Positions 13,153 to 24,651 of a stretch of 64,000 nt of DNA are shown one piece after another. The notes beneath the pieces were generated by a model that worked only from the letters and a program-made list of their open reading frames with translations, was not told the origin of the DNA and did no database searches. Positions within the stretch are counted from its first letter, which is position 1; each line of letters opens with the position of its first letter. This DNA comes from Daucus carota subsp. sativus. Its lineage: Eukaryota > Streptophyta > Magnoliopsida > Apiales > Apiaceae. The DNA lies in contig NC_030389.2 in NCBI RefSeq assembly GCF_001625215.2, positions 43,699,454-43,763,453 on the forward strand, given 5' to 3'. The translations under genes and the position numbers were made by a program.

Positions 13153-13788
13153 AATTTTATCTTTTCCTACATATCTTTTTACATGCATATCAGTAATCTC
13201 TTTAACTATTTCAGTTCAAGTACCTTCTATTTGCTGGATTGTGTAAAATTATAGGCTTCCTTATGGTTTTGCTGAATGACATAACCGTTTTGGCTCGATA
13301 TCTTGTCCAAAGAATTTTTTTATTCATTTTCAAAATTTTAAAATTGCATTTGATCATCTTTTGGTTGCAAAAATGATTGCAAATGTAAAAGAAAATATCT
13401 TAAAACTTTTTTTTTTGTTATCATTTTAAAGATAAAAACCTATAAATCAAAGCAAAATATATAGTTTTCAAAAAACTCTAATCTTTTTCCTTTCTTTGCA
13501 GTATGGAAAGACTTTATGATCTTAAGCACAATACTTCAAAGTTTCACGTATAATCAGATTTTGAAAAACATAAAACAATCAATCATTTTATAAAGTCGAA
13601 AAAAAATGGGATTAATTATCTATTTGGTCACTGGATGGGCTTAATGTATCAAGTTTGTCACTGAACTGAAAATGGTATTAAGATTGTCGCTAAAGTCATT
13701 ATAAATATTGAAAATGTATCAACGATCGAATGCCGTCACCAATTGAATATTGAAAATATTTAAGTGTAATTTTAAATTTAAATTAAGA
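13153..13788. other. AT-rich spacer
   Basis: No gene. From about 13606 the sequence reads like the end of another dispersed element (TTTGGTCACTGGATGG with a related TTGTCACTGAACTG nearby), but its second end was not found. Confidence 0.4.
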
Positions 13789-14295
13789 GGGGTGCATTGG
13801 ATTGAGATTTCAAAGCATTTTTTTTGCATTCGTGAAATCCTAAGATATTAGATTGAAATTGTTTGAAATCTATTATAATCTTGAAATATTCAATTTAGAT
13901 TTTAAATTATAATATAAAATATGGTGGTATTCAATTGGGATTTTAAATTATATTTTAAAATCCGATGGTATTCAATTGAGATTGTTTAAAATCCATTAAA
14001 ATCTGATGGTATTCAAATGATGATAGATTTTTTTGGATTTCATAAAATGATGGATTTTGTGGCATTTTTCAGTGTATTTTAAGTTTTTTGAAATACCATC
14101 AAAATCAATAGAATTTGGATTTCATAAAATGATGGATTTTGTGGTATTTTTCAGTGTATTTTAAGTTTTTTGAAATAACATCAAAATCAATAGGATTTTA
14201 AAGTATTGTTCTTAAATCATATCAACTCTGTGACATTTTATAAAGAATCGCACAAAATCAAAATCACATGCATTCCATTAAAATCTATAAACTAA

Positions 14296-15350
14296 GGGGC
14301 CGTTTGGTTCGCTTCGGAGAAACGGAATGGAATCCAGAAAAAGAAACGCGGAGAAAGGAAAGGAATGATCCTGAATTGTTTTACCTGTTTGGTTTTGTTG
14401 CAGAAACAGAATGGAAATTTGTGTGATTAATTTTATATTCGATTTCTTTAATATTATATAATTTCAAAAGAGTTAAATGTATTCATATCTATAACAAGAT
14501 AATTTATTTACATTCTAATAAATTAATATAATTTATTTAGCCATAATATTAATTTTTTAAAATAAATTAACATGAGAATTATGTCACAATTATATTTAAT
14601 TTAAAAAACTAAATTAAAAATTATTTTTAATTCTTAAAGATACTTTATATGATAATCTTGTATTTTCATTGTTTAAAATATGAATTATAACTCAAAATAG
14701 AAAAAAAGTGAGGAAAGGAAATCCAAATACCTACAGGGTGTATTGGATTGGGATTTTAAAGCATTTTTTTGCATTCATGAAATCCGAGGGTATTCGATTG
14801 GGATTGTTTGAAATCCATTAAAATCCCGAGGTATTCAATTGGGATTTCAAACTATGCTACAAAATCTGGTGGTATTCAATTGGGATTTTAAATTATGCTT
14901 TAAAATCCGATGGTATTCAATTGGGATTGTTTAAAATCCATTAAAATCTGATGGTATTCAAATGCAGATGGATTTCTTTGCATTTCATTAAATGATGGAT
15001 TTTGTGGCATTCTTCAGTGTATTTTAAGTTTTTTGAAATCCCATCAAAATCAATGGGATTTTGAAGCATTGTACTTAAATCCTATCAACTCTGCGACATT
15101 TTATCAAGAATCCGCATAAAATCAAAATCAGACACAATCCATTAAAATCCATAAAAGCAATCAATTAAAATCCCAATCGAATACACCCCTCCTAGTTGGG
15201 AGTGGGGAATGAGTTAGGAGCATTATTAGGTAAACCCACTACTAAAAAAGGGAAAGGGAAAGATGATTTTTACAAAACAAACACGTACAAAGGGAATCAA
15301 TCAGGTTGATTACCTTTCCCTTTCCTGAATACCCCTAACCAAACGGCCCC
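14296..15350. mobile_element. Tourist-like (PIF/Harbinger) MITE, middle layer of the nest
   Basis: The left end GGGGCCGTTTGGTTCGC and the right end CTAACCAAACGGCCCC are inverted. TAA flanks both sides (14293-14295 and 15351-15353), the PIF/Harbinger target duplication. The interior carries another element at 14735-15190. Without it the MITE would be about 600 bp. Confidence 0.8.
14735..15190. mobile_element. Inner MITE, same family as the outermost layer
   Basis: The ends AGGGTGTATTGGATTGGGAT and the complement of ATCCCAATCGAATACACCCCT give terminal inverted repeats of 20-25 bp. It shares its body with 13789-14295, including the GATGGATTTTGTGGCATT segment, but lacks that copy's 82-bp internal duplication. 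Length about 456 bp, non-coding. Confidence 0.8.
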
Positions 15351-15586
15351 TAAAAATAATCCATTAAAATCCCAATCGAATAATGATAACATCAGTTTAA
15401 CATGATTTAGAATTCTCGATTGACCCTCTCAAGATTATAAAATTTTTAAAATTTGAATTTTCTTTTGAGAGAAAAAATCTGAGTTCAAATACACGTCTTT
15501 AAAAATATTTTACGATTTTAATTGAATTGTACTTTAGAAGTTTGCGGTCGTTTCTCGGCGAGATTCTCTCTCAATTCTCAGCTAAG

Positions 15587-16327
15587 ATGGTGTTGTATTT
15601 GCTCCACCAGGCGGCTTCAGGGTTTTCTCTGTTTCTCTGCCATGAATTTGAATCAGAAGACACCGGAAAGATTAGTGACGCTGTTCGGAACTGCGTGAGC
15701 GACCTCAAAGAGTTCAGCAAAGTTGTAAAGCTCGTGGCTTTCGAACCTTTTCAATCGCCCCTCCACGCCCTAAATCAAATCACTGCTTTCTCTTCAGGTA
15801 TTTCTATGATCTTATGTTTATTTTTCATTACTTGATAAACTTTTACTTTTTAATTGTAAAGATAAAGTTTTGATGTGTAAAGTTTTGATTTTTATGATTC
15901 TTAACTCCCCAAGTTGAATAAAGTTTTGTTTTGTATCTGATTTGTTTGATTTTGATGATAGAAAAGATAAAGATTTGATTTTTATGAATAGGGGGCATGT
16001 AGATATATGAATGTCACTGATGTTGTGATTTCTTATGGTTTGTGACTTTGTGTGACATAGTACTTTTTGGAGTATTTTTTGCTGATTGCTTGAATTGAAG
16101 TTTCACAAATTTTTATGCTTCTAGTTATATTTTTTAAATTTATAGGTCAAATGACTGACGAGTTACACAAATTTTTGGTACTTGGGCTCCCCAAACCGGA
16201 GGAGGGAAACGATTCCGAATTGAGTGTAGGATTAGCAGAGCCGAAACTTGGTTCTCGTATCTTTCAAGTAACAAAGATTCCCTGCCAAACCGATGAGTTT
16301 ATTTTAGAAGTCTTTCGTGGTGTGTAG
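15587..16327 (+). pseudogene. NOP56: 5' fragment of NOP56 (box C/D snoRNP core protein)
   Basis: NOP56 is a core protein of box C/D snoRNPs that guide rRNA 2'-O-methylation. Exons are 15587-15797 and 16146-16327, with a GT-AG intron inside a Gly codon. The 130 residues start MVLYLLHQAASGFSLFL and include VKLVAFEPFQSPLHALNQ and GLAEPKLGSRIF, closely matching the N-terminal domain of plant NOP56. The frame ends at TAG right after EVFRGV, where intact NOP56 reads RGVR.HFDRF. The next codons (LHID..I) still resemble NOP56, so the stop lies inside the homologous stretch. The coiled-coil and snoRNA-binding Nop domains are absent. It is immediately followed, in the same frame, by an F-box gene. It is probably a partial duplicate acting as a 5' leader, or a short protein of unknown value. 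Confidence 0.85.
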
Positions 16328-16357
16328 TTGCATATTGATACAATTATAAACCCAAGC

Positions 16358-17515
16358 ATGAAACCCTTCTACACTATTCCAAGCAAACGTCTGAAGTTTT
16401 CTGCTCCTTCACCAGATTGGTCCAATCTTCATACTGATATTTTGGAGTCTGTTATAAAGAGGATGACTTGTTTTGACATTATTCGCTTCAAACACGTATG
16501 TCGTTCATGGAAAATAGCTGTTTTGAATTTCTGGCATATCTCTAATCCTTCTTCACAGCCTCCATATATGATCTGGTCAACAACAGACAACAGGGGATGT
16601 TGTTTTCTCAACCTTGCTCGTCAGAAACTATACCACGAGTTCAACAACTTGTGGGGGGATTTAAATATTTATTGTATTGGATGTTCAAAAGGCTGGTTGA
16701 TATTACATGTTGTGGATGAAGAATACCGATCTTCTGTATTTATCTTCAACCCCTTTTGTTTTGTAGCGAGGAAGATTGTTATTCCTACCGATACTCTTCC
16801 AGATTATAGGATTATCAGAAAAAATTATCGAACTCTTCTCACATCAGATCCCATTCATTCCGGAGGCAAATTTGGAGTCATTTTCCTAATGTATAATAAA
16901 GTCAGATTGTTAATGCAGGATAGTTATCATCCCGAAAACAACAAGTGGATCGAGGACCCGTCGATGTCTTGGTCGTTCTCTTCCCTTGAAGAATCATGTA
17001 TCAGAAAATATGGATATATTCAATCGACGTCCAAGTTCAATTCGACAACCAATTGTTCACCTTGTTTTAGCAAGATGACTCGTAGCATTCCTCCAAGAAA
17101 AATTTTCTGGCGTCCTTGGGCCATTAATAATATTATACTTTATTTGGTAGAATCGGGGGTTGATATTCTTCTTGTTACAAGGATTACAGGTACTCTTCAT
17201 GAAAATGGTCAGCAGGTTCATGCAACTAGGTACTTTGATGTTTTTACGTATAATTTTGATGACAAACGATGGGTGAAAGTGGATTCTCTGGGAGATCGTA
17301 GTTTGTTTCTTGGTGGTGATCATTCTCTGTCTCTTTCGGTTTTGGATATTCAAGGTTGTCAAGGGAATTCTATTTATTTCACGGATCATATTTCTTCAAT
17401 TAGCAACGAGACTGGAGTTGATACGGGTGTATTTAGCTTGGAGGATGGAAGTATCAAGAAGCTCACATGGAGGAGGCAAAGAGAATCAAACAAAGAACAA
17501 TTTCAGTTTAGCTAG
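16358..17515 (+). CDS. F-box/DUF295 (KIB1-like) protein
   Basis: Likely substrate receptor of an SCF ubiquitin ligase. It is a single exon of 385 residues. The F-box (about 19-58) has DWSNLHTDILESVIKRM and VCRSWK. The rest is a DUF295-type domain typical of large, fast-evolving plant families, ending with VFTYNFDDKRWVKVDSLGDRSLFLG, GNSIYFTDH and VFSLEDGSIKKL. The start is the first ATG after the upstream stop. The same frame is open back to that TAG at 16325, so suppression would fuse it to the NOP56 piece. No promoter of its own is evident, because only 30 bases separate the stop and this ATG. It is probably expressed from the NOP56-derived 5' end. The coding sequence is intact, which argues against a dead copy. 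Confidence 0.85.
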   Translation: MKPFYTIPSKRLKFSAPSPDWSNLHTDILESVIKRMTCFDIIRFKHVCRSWKIAVLNFWHISNPSSQPPYMIWSTTDNRGCCFLNLARQKLYHEFNNLWGDLNIYCIGCSKGWLILHVVDEEYRSSVFIFNPFCFVARKIVIPTDTLPDYRIIRKNYRTLLTSDPIHSGGKFGVIFLMYNKVRLLMQDSYHPENNKWIEDPSMSWSFSSLEESCIRKYGYIQSTSKFNSTTNCSPCFSKMTRSIPPRKIFWRPWAINNIILYLVESGVDILLVTRITGTLHENGQQVHATRYFDVFTYNFDDKRWVKVDSLGDRSLFLGGDHSLSLSVLDIQGCQGNSIYFTDHISSISNETGVDTGVFSLEDGSIKKLTWRRQRESNKEQFQFS

Positions 17516-18794
17516 TTTAAACTTATGGTGGACTTCGCGGAAACACCCTCCTTTTGAGTGTTCAAATTTTCAAGTCATACTTATGATATTGTATTTGGCT
17601 AGCATATATTTTCTGCATGTTTATAGAATTGGAATGGTGTGTCCTAACTTCTGCATTTCTATAGAATTGGATTGATGTGTCTGCAGTTCCTTAGCTTCGT
17701 AACACAACCAGAGGTAAAAAAAACTAAATTTAAAAATATGGACTAGAAAACAGTGAAATTATATTGGAAGTAACATGAATCTACAGTTTAAATTTGGTGA
17801 TTTCACAGAACCCTACAGTAACATGGGTTTATCGTCAACATCATTTGAGAAAAAATAAAAAAATTTAAGAAATTTTTTTGGGATACCTGACAATTTCAAT
17901 AGGAGCAGAGTTGAGTCTGGTTTCCCATAGTAGTAATGAAAGTCGAGTAGCTCGGCTCGGTTAATTTAAACTCGACTCGTTTTGTAACGTCCAAGTTCAT
18001 ATTAAAATAGTTCAAATTGAAGTTGAAAAATATGTTTCGATGAATTCTGCGGATTTAGCTATATCTAATAAGAAAAAGTTATCAGATAGATTAAACTCGA
18101 GCCTGATAATCGAAAAACTCCGACTTTTATTTAATAAATAAAAATTAAACTCGAGCCCGGTAATCGACAGTCCGGCTTTTATTTATATTTTTGAAGAATC
18201 AAATTATGCATGATTATGGTCAACCAAATCAGATTGAACACATTCAATGAATTTCTCATAAAAAAAAAAAAATCAACAAAAAATGAAATATACTCGGACC
18301 GGAAAGCGATTCCCGGTATATTTCAATTTATTATGGATTCGAACGAATTTAATTTAAATGAACTCAAACTTTCTGTTGTATATCCAATTTGCTGTCACAG
18401 TGTGGTTCACATAAGGTTTAAGCATAGCTGCTGCTATCAGGTTTGGATTTAGAGCCTTTACAAAGTTCCAAGGTGAAACCTGATACTTATATTTTTCTTG
18501 TAATAGTAATTGTAGTTTCCTCTGTACCTGGTTTACATGTCTTCTTGCATCGTATACTGCAAAATATACTGTATGACTACGTCCCTCGTTCTGCTGATGC
18601 GGGAGACATGTGTACTGGCATGAAATATTGTATCCATGCAGAGGGTGTATATCTTGTTTCATGACAGATGATAATATTCTATACTCTTTCCCTGGAGAAC
18701 TTGCACGATCAACAACCGACACCAAAAATTCTAGAACAGAAGTTCTTCACAGCAGAAATCAAGTCAGATCGGAGAAACTGGCTGAAAAACATTT
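17516..18794. other. Spacer with dispersed CTCGA-rich repeat; 3' UTR of the FPP gene at its right end
   Basis: From 17516 to about 17710 the DNA looks like the F-box 3' UTR. From about 17926 to 18180 lies a repeat rich in CTCGACTCG/CTCGAGC motifs that also occurs near 34650 and 57400. From about 18400 to 18794 lies the presumed 3' UTR of the minus-strand gene. Confidence 0.45.
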
Positions 18795-21700
18795 TCAGGT
18801 GGCTGTGGTTGCTCCAGTAATCATGCTTGATTCGTCTGACTCAATTAAGAAATCTTCTAGTGTTGCAAGAGATTTCAACTGCCTACCAAGAGAAGCAATT
18901 GTTTTTTGGCACTCGGAAAACTTATAGGCAGCAACTGCTAACTCTTTATCCTGTCACAATTTAACATATATCTGTTTAAGGCTAACAGTTGGAACTATAA
19001 CAGAAATTAACTAAGAATACCGAGCAAACTGACCTGATTCTGTTTCAAGTTTCTTCTGTGTGGACTTGAAGCTCTTTGTAGTTCACTTTTATGTTGCAAT
19101 CTTGAAATTTCTTGTTCCAGTTTCCGACAATTAGAAATAGTTTCTTCAGAAACTGACCTTTCCTTTTGAACTTCTTCCTCTAAGCTGGAAATTCTGGCAC
19201 TCATGGTTTTCAATTCATTGTCAACATCTTTAAGTCGTGACTCTGCTACTTCTTTCTTTAGATTGGTACCATGAAGTTCTGCCTCGACAGCTTGTCTTGC
19301 TTCATTTGCTGTGAATAATTGATCCTGCAACTCCACCAACTTCGTCTCCTCTTCTTTTAAACGACCTCTTACTGTCCCAAGCTGATCTTGGTGCTTAGCT
19401 AAAGAGGTCTCCAACTCGTGCTTTTCTCTTTCCATCTCCACAAACTTCATCTCTGCTCTTTCTAATCGATCTTGTACTTTTTTAAGCTGATCTTGGTGCT
19501 TAGTCAAAGATGTCTCTAACTTGTGTTTGTCTTTTTCCATCCCCATTAACTTCTTCTCTGCTGCTTCTAAATGATTCACTACTGTCACGAGCTGATCTTT
19601 GTGCTCAGTCAAAGATGTCTCCAACGCATTCTTATCTGTTTCCATCTTCATCAATTTCATCTCCGCTTCCTCTAGACACTCTCTTAACGTCCTAATATGG
19701 TCTTGGTACTTGGTCAAAGATTCCTCAAGTTCATTTTTATCTGCTTCCATCTTCACTAACTTCTCTTCCAATTCAGTGTTCCGATTTCTCATGATAGCAA
19801 GCTCACTTATTATAGTGATATCCTCTCCATTTGTGTGAGCTGTAATAGGTCTCGACTCATGCAAGCTTTCATTATGGGTATCAGGTAATGCCACAAACCT
19901 TTCCATCTCAAGAAAGTCATCCATGATACTAATATCAAGTGAAGGGGTCTCACAGTTTTTTCCAATTGCTTTCACATTTTTGGAATTAGTCAACTCTAAT
20001 AACGACGAGGAGTCGGAGGGATTTGGCTCCAATTCACTAACCTTACGTGTATTACTTTCAACAAATGAGAGCCTCTCTCCGATATCAGACTGGCTGTCTG
20101 TCAAAGATTCCACATAAACAGAGGATTCAGTAACAGACCTCTGATCATTAGAAGAAGATACTTTACGAGCCATTGCTTTGAGTCTACGGCACTCGGTTTC
20201 AAGCTTAGCCACCTTCTTTACATTTTCCAGATTTTGTCTGCTAGCTGATTCAGCAGCTTCAGTACTCAAGTCCCTCTCAATGGTCCTAAGTTCTAGCTCC
20301 TCTGCTCTGGAAAAGAGCTCTTGTTTAAGGGATGAGATCTCATTTTCTGCAGCTCTGAGCTTAGAGCGAAGATCAACATGTAAGAAGGTGACAGCCTCAC
20401 TTTTTGCAGATTTAAGTTGAGACTGAAGATGAACGAGCTGTTCCTGAAGTTCAGATTTTGTAGAGTCCCATTCTATTTTGTTCTTGTTAATAGCTTCTTG
20501 GATCTTTTGCTCTTGCTCTTCCCTTTCTTGGCGGAGCTGTCTCATGCATTCCTTAAGTGCCACGTCAAGATGGATGGCTCGATCTTCAAATGATGAACTT
20601 TTCCGAGTTAAAGACTCAAGTTGTTGCTTTAAAGAAAACACTTCGTTCTCAGCTTTCTCCCATCCTAATTTTAGAACAGCAAACAGTTGTCATTTTTAGT
20701 TAGCAACTAGGGATCACAATTTAATCTCTAAGCATCTAGCTGAAATAGAAATATTTTCTATAAGCCCACTCAAAATTTTACAAGTACAATATATTGTATA
20801 TACAATCTGAAATATCCCAGATCTAACCTAAAGACAGAAAATGCTTAATGGTTGAGAGTTTTAAATTATATGCAATACCATCTCTGACTAATTAATTGGT
20901 CCTCAAGCATGTTTCTTTATTTATTACATGAGCTGCCGTCTACTGAAACAAACTTATAATAGTTTCGCAAGTAATTAACTTTATTTTACACATGCATTCA
21001 AACACACACACGCGCGCGCGCGTGTACACACACACAAACAAAGCAGTCAAGCTTTAATCAGTTTGCATAAGAGATTCGAACAGGGAAAATATAGTTGTTA
21101 CCTGAGACTGCTTCCTCAGCAACTTTAGAGTGCTGCTTTACCAAATCATCCTTTGCACTAATGTTTTGAAGTGCTGTAGCTAGTTTCTCTCTTAAAGTCT
21201 TCACGCTATCATCATGTTCTTCATCAGGGGTTATAGCTTTTGATGTGACTTCAGGTGAATGAACATTCTGATTTGAGTAGGCCTATTACAACAAACTAAA
21301 ACTCATCAGATTCTGCTGAGAACATAGAACCATTTTTAAGAACACAAGACACGAAGAACTTTACGATGTAATCAGCAGAGCCAACCTCAATAACTAGACG
21401 GCCAATAATGTTCAATAATGATTTATATAGAGATTAAGAGAGAGTGCTGGTGTTAAGTTAATTTCTCTACAACAATGTACATGAAACTATATCTCAAAGC
21501 ACCAAGATGAGTTGATACACAAGCTAATACATCAAACTTACTTCAGTACAACTAGAAACCCTCAATAATGATGTAGACATTATGATGAGGTTTCATCAAA
21601 CAAAACATCCTCACTTGTACCTAAACAAGAAACATATACAACCTTCATATTCAGATGTAAATTTATCAAATTAGAGGCTGTGGAATATTTTAGGAAAATA

Positions 21701-24651
21701 TATTTCATAATCTTTGATTGTTCCAAAAATGATTATTATTTAAGTTCCACCCATTTGATGTCGAAATGAGGAGACATGTTATGCTAAAGTCATTAATACA
21801 CCAATCCTTATTCTGTATACAATTAATCAGGTCTCTCTTTGACTGTTGCTATCTGGAGGGGATAAATACTCAAAAGAATAACAATTGTGCAGCAAAAGCA
21901 ACATGATTCCAGCCAGATATTGTACACAAGGTGAAAGTTATTGTTAGTGACTTAGAGAGATTCAAACGGAGTGTATATAAAAAATCAACTATAAAACTTC
22001 TAAATATGTGTATATTAAGGGATTTTCTTCAGTAGGTTACTTCTGTGAATTGCTGAAATTTTGGTAGCGGGTGCACATAAGTATAGATAACTGGAAATCA
22101 TGATCAGCTGGGGGAAAAAACTTGAAAAAACTAGGATAATTTTCGTAAATATAAAGAAACATGAGCAATGAACCAACTACATCATGTTGATGTTTGCTTA
22201 CAAAGATCATGCTGCTGACAAACCTCTTGAGCTACCACTGTATCAAAAAGCTTACAGTGATTGAGGGCATTATGCATATGGTGCAGAAAACATAGAGTTG
22301 TGACATAGACGAGTGCTTGGATATACATATACTGCCGAGTTGACAATGTCTGTATCAAATGTTTGTGCTCTTTCCTGAGATAGATATTCAAGGCTGTGAG
22401 GGTCTAGAAAACATCTATCGGTAAAATGGAACAGTAGATGGGCTTGTGCCTAGTTGGTCAAATGCCAGCAAGCTGGTAGGAAACGTAACTTCCTAGGTTT
22501 ACAATATAGATCTTACTTGTAGGTTTACAATATAGATCTTATATGTTTACATATTGAGTCATATTTAGTGGTGAACCGCAATACCTTGAGAACCAAAAGG
22601 TTCTGCCACTACTACATTCTACCAAAAAAAATCTGGACCTAATAGTACCAAATCTGGGACATCTAATAATAGGAAAAGTAAAGTTTTTAACTGAGTCTGG
22701 AAGCCTAACAAGCTGAGGAAGATTGCATGGTACAATTTGTACATGTGAACAGAAATCAATCTTCTTTGGCTAAAATGCTTGGCCAAGATTATAGAGGATG
22801 GAAAGTTTAAAATCTAGGTTACTTCTCGAGGTGTCTACCATTTCAACCCGCTAAGATATAAATGGACAAACAGGTGGGTGTACAAACAAAAAAGGAACAT
22901 GGAGCATTGAAAATATTGAATCACACATAGTCAAAGAAAACCATTTATTATATGTTCCCTTTTCTCTTCGTCTGCTATATCATAACTGGCTGGTCATCTG
23001 GCAGTAAAGAAACTGGAGAAAGTCATACCCAGTTAAATGATGCTAAAAACAAGAGCGGAGGACCAATCTATGTCGGAAAGCAAGTTACCAACATTTAAGT
23101 GATCAGGAAGAGAACATTAACTTGACTAACATAATTGTGCGCATAATCATGAATACTGGGTTTAGGATAAGGAACAAAATGATGCCTAAACCATATGCTT
23201 GAGAACAAAGGAGAGTCCCCTTGTGGTCCCACTACAACAATAATGTATAACCACACAACATGAATCCATTGTGACTAAGGTAACCAAACCAAATTTCAGG
23301 ACAAACACAGGGCCATTGATCATTTGATCTGGATATCATGCAAAGTAGCTCTACCAATTACATATAATGACATATTGACATCTATCAAAAGAATGGGAGG
23401 GGGTTCATATCATGATTTGACATGAATGATTGCAAGAATTTTATACAATAATCAATATATTTCCATTCAATTAAGACCTGTCACACTTTCTTGCAAGACA
23501 TATATGACCCAGCATTTGAAAGAGAAGAAAGGCAAAGAGCCATCCAAGCATGACAGTGCATATTTCTTGATAATTATTACCTCAAACCTAATCCCCACTT
23601 GTTTGTTCCGATTACTTCTATAAGATTATAGAGACTGTCAGATTGAAGCTGCAATTTGTTACAGAACTAAAATAAGCTTCAATATGTTCATGGACTAAAG
23701 TAGGATCTTAAGTAGCATGTTTTTAAGTGACCTCACTAGCCACTATATATTGCATAAATATAGTTTTAGTTGATATATAATAGTGTCATTATACATTTCT
23801 ATAGAGATGTTTTCCTGAATCAATATATTCAACCGAGTGGATATGAATAATTATTATGTGCGTGTGGAATTAGACATTCACAATAATTACACTGATCAAT
23901 CATTACAGTAATTATTAAGGCTACACTTGTTGCTAAAAAAGTTGAGACATATAAGCCCGGTGATTAGAAAATATTCTGTGCAGTCACAATTCACAATAAT
24001 TCACTGATAAATCACTATGGTCATTATCAAGGCTGTATATGTTGCTAAGAAAGTTGAGACATAAGAGCCCATATCTTAGAATATATTCTGCACCACATTA
24101 AAAAATTGATCTCTAATCACATGGCCTGAACTTGGACACATAAGTATTATTAAGAAACAAACAAACACATATGAGAATCTCTTCTGCAGCAAATCTTAGC
24201 CGTGAAATTAATTTTTTCAATACAAATATCTTATTCTTACAGATTACCCTTTCGCTCTTAGACAAATGTCTTTGTTTTCATTAAGTAAAAATCAGATAGT
24301 GTATATTTACATTGTTTGATTGAGGGGTTGCTCTATTTATGAAGAAAAACTTCACATTATTCTCCAAATGTAAATTAGCAGAATAAGGACATAATGTGAA
24401 TAGGGAAACAGATTATAATATTGTACACAAAACAAATTCGGGACAAGAAAACATGTTTCAAGGTTCGAAAAGTCAAGGCAATCACAGAGAATAGAACAAA
24501 AGGAATCAACAAGGAGACAGCGAGAAATGAACCAACCAACCTGTTCATCAGAAAATCTTTCAGAATGTGAAGATATCGATCCAGAGCTTTCGGTTTCACC
24601 CAGACTTTTATCGGATGACTTCCTCCTCCACAGCCAGCTCCTACGATCCAT
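18795..24651 (-). CDS. FPP: Filament-like plant protein (FPP)
   Basis: Long coiled-coil protein of a plant-only family linked to the cytoskeleton or endomembranes (FPP3-like). Coding exons, in order of translation, are 24651-24541, 21282-21102, 20664-19034 and 18950-18795, totalling 692 residues. Intron 1 is 3.26 kb. The family N-terminus [16 protein letters not shown] and the block [15 protein letters not shown] form exon 1. Exon 2 has [35 protein letters not shown]-type sequence. The C-terminal exon has [20 protein letters not shown] and LATLEDFL, the family's terminal signature. Coiled coil covers most of 85-230 and 380-640. Residues 399-538 are four tandem 35-residue repeats not present in the Arabidopsis FPP3 sequence I remember. 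Complete and apparently functional. Confidence 0.92.
19343..19762 (-). repeat. Coding minisatellite in FPP: four 105-bp units
   Basis: Exactly 420 bp encode four head-to-tail copies of 35 residues. Each starts K(L/F)(V/M)xME and contains [20 protein letters not shown] sequence. A fifth copy begins with KLVELQDQL. 35 residues equal five heptads, so the coiled-coil register is conserved. Confidence 0.9.
21002..21035. repeat. Compound (CA)(CG)(CA) purine-pyrimidine tract
   Basis: Thirty-odd bases of strictly alternating purine and pyrimidine (ACACACACGCGCGCGCG, then TGTACACACACA) in FPP intron 2. Such tracts are prone to form Z-DNA. Confidence 0.85.
23876..24099. repeat. 113-bp tandem duplication in FPP intron 1
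   Basis: Two diverged copies begin with ATTCACAATAATT at 23876 and 23989. They share GTTGCTAANAAAGTTGAGAC and ATATTCTG(T/C) near their ends. Confidence 0.75.

Larger units (their letters stand above)
13789..15382. mobile_element. Outer MITE, interrupted by a nested insertion
   Basis: The left end is GGGGTGCATTGGATTGAGAT at 13789. The matching right end AAAATCCCAATCGAAT lies at about 15367-15382 and lacks its last bases (ACACCCC in the sister copy). The body 13789-14295 and the tail 15354-15382 are separated by a Tourist-like insertion. The body carries an internal tandem duplication of 82 bp (14035-14116 and 14117-14198). Superfamily not assigned. Confidence 0.75.

Noticed and set aside
12772-13254. 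160-codon plus-strand ORF over the 51-bp array
   Set aside because: Its openness follows from the multiple-of-three repeat length. The opposite strand is open as well, there is no family resemblance and no start context.
18354-18725. 123-codon minus-strand ORF after the FPP stop
   Set aside because: It lies in the presumed FPP 3' UTR, has no recognisable domain and no separate promoter signs.
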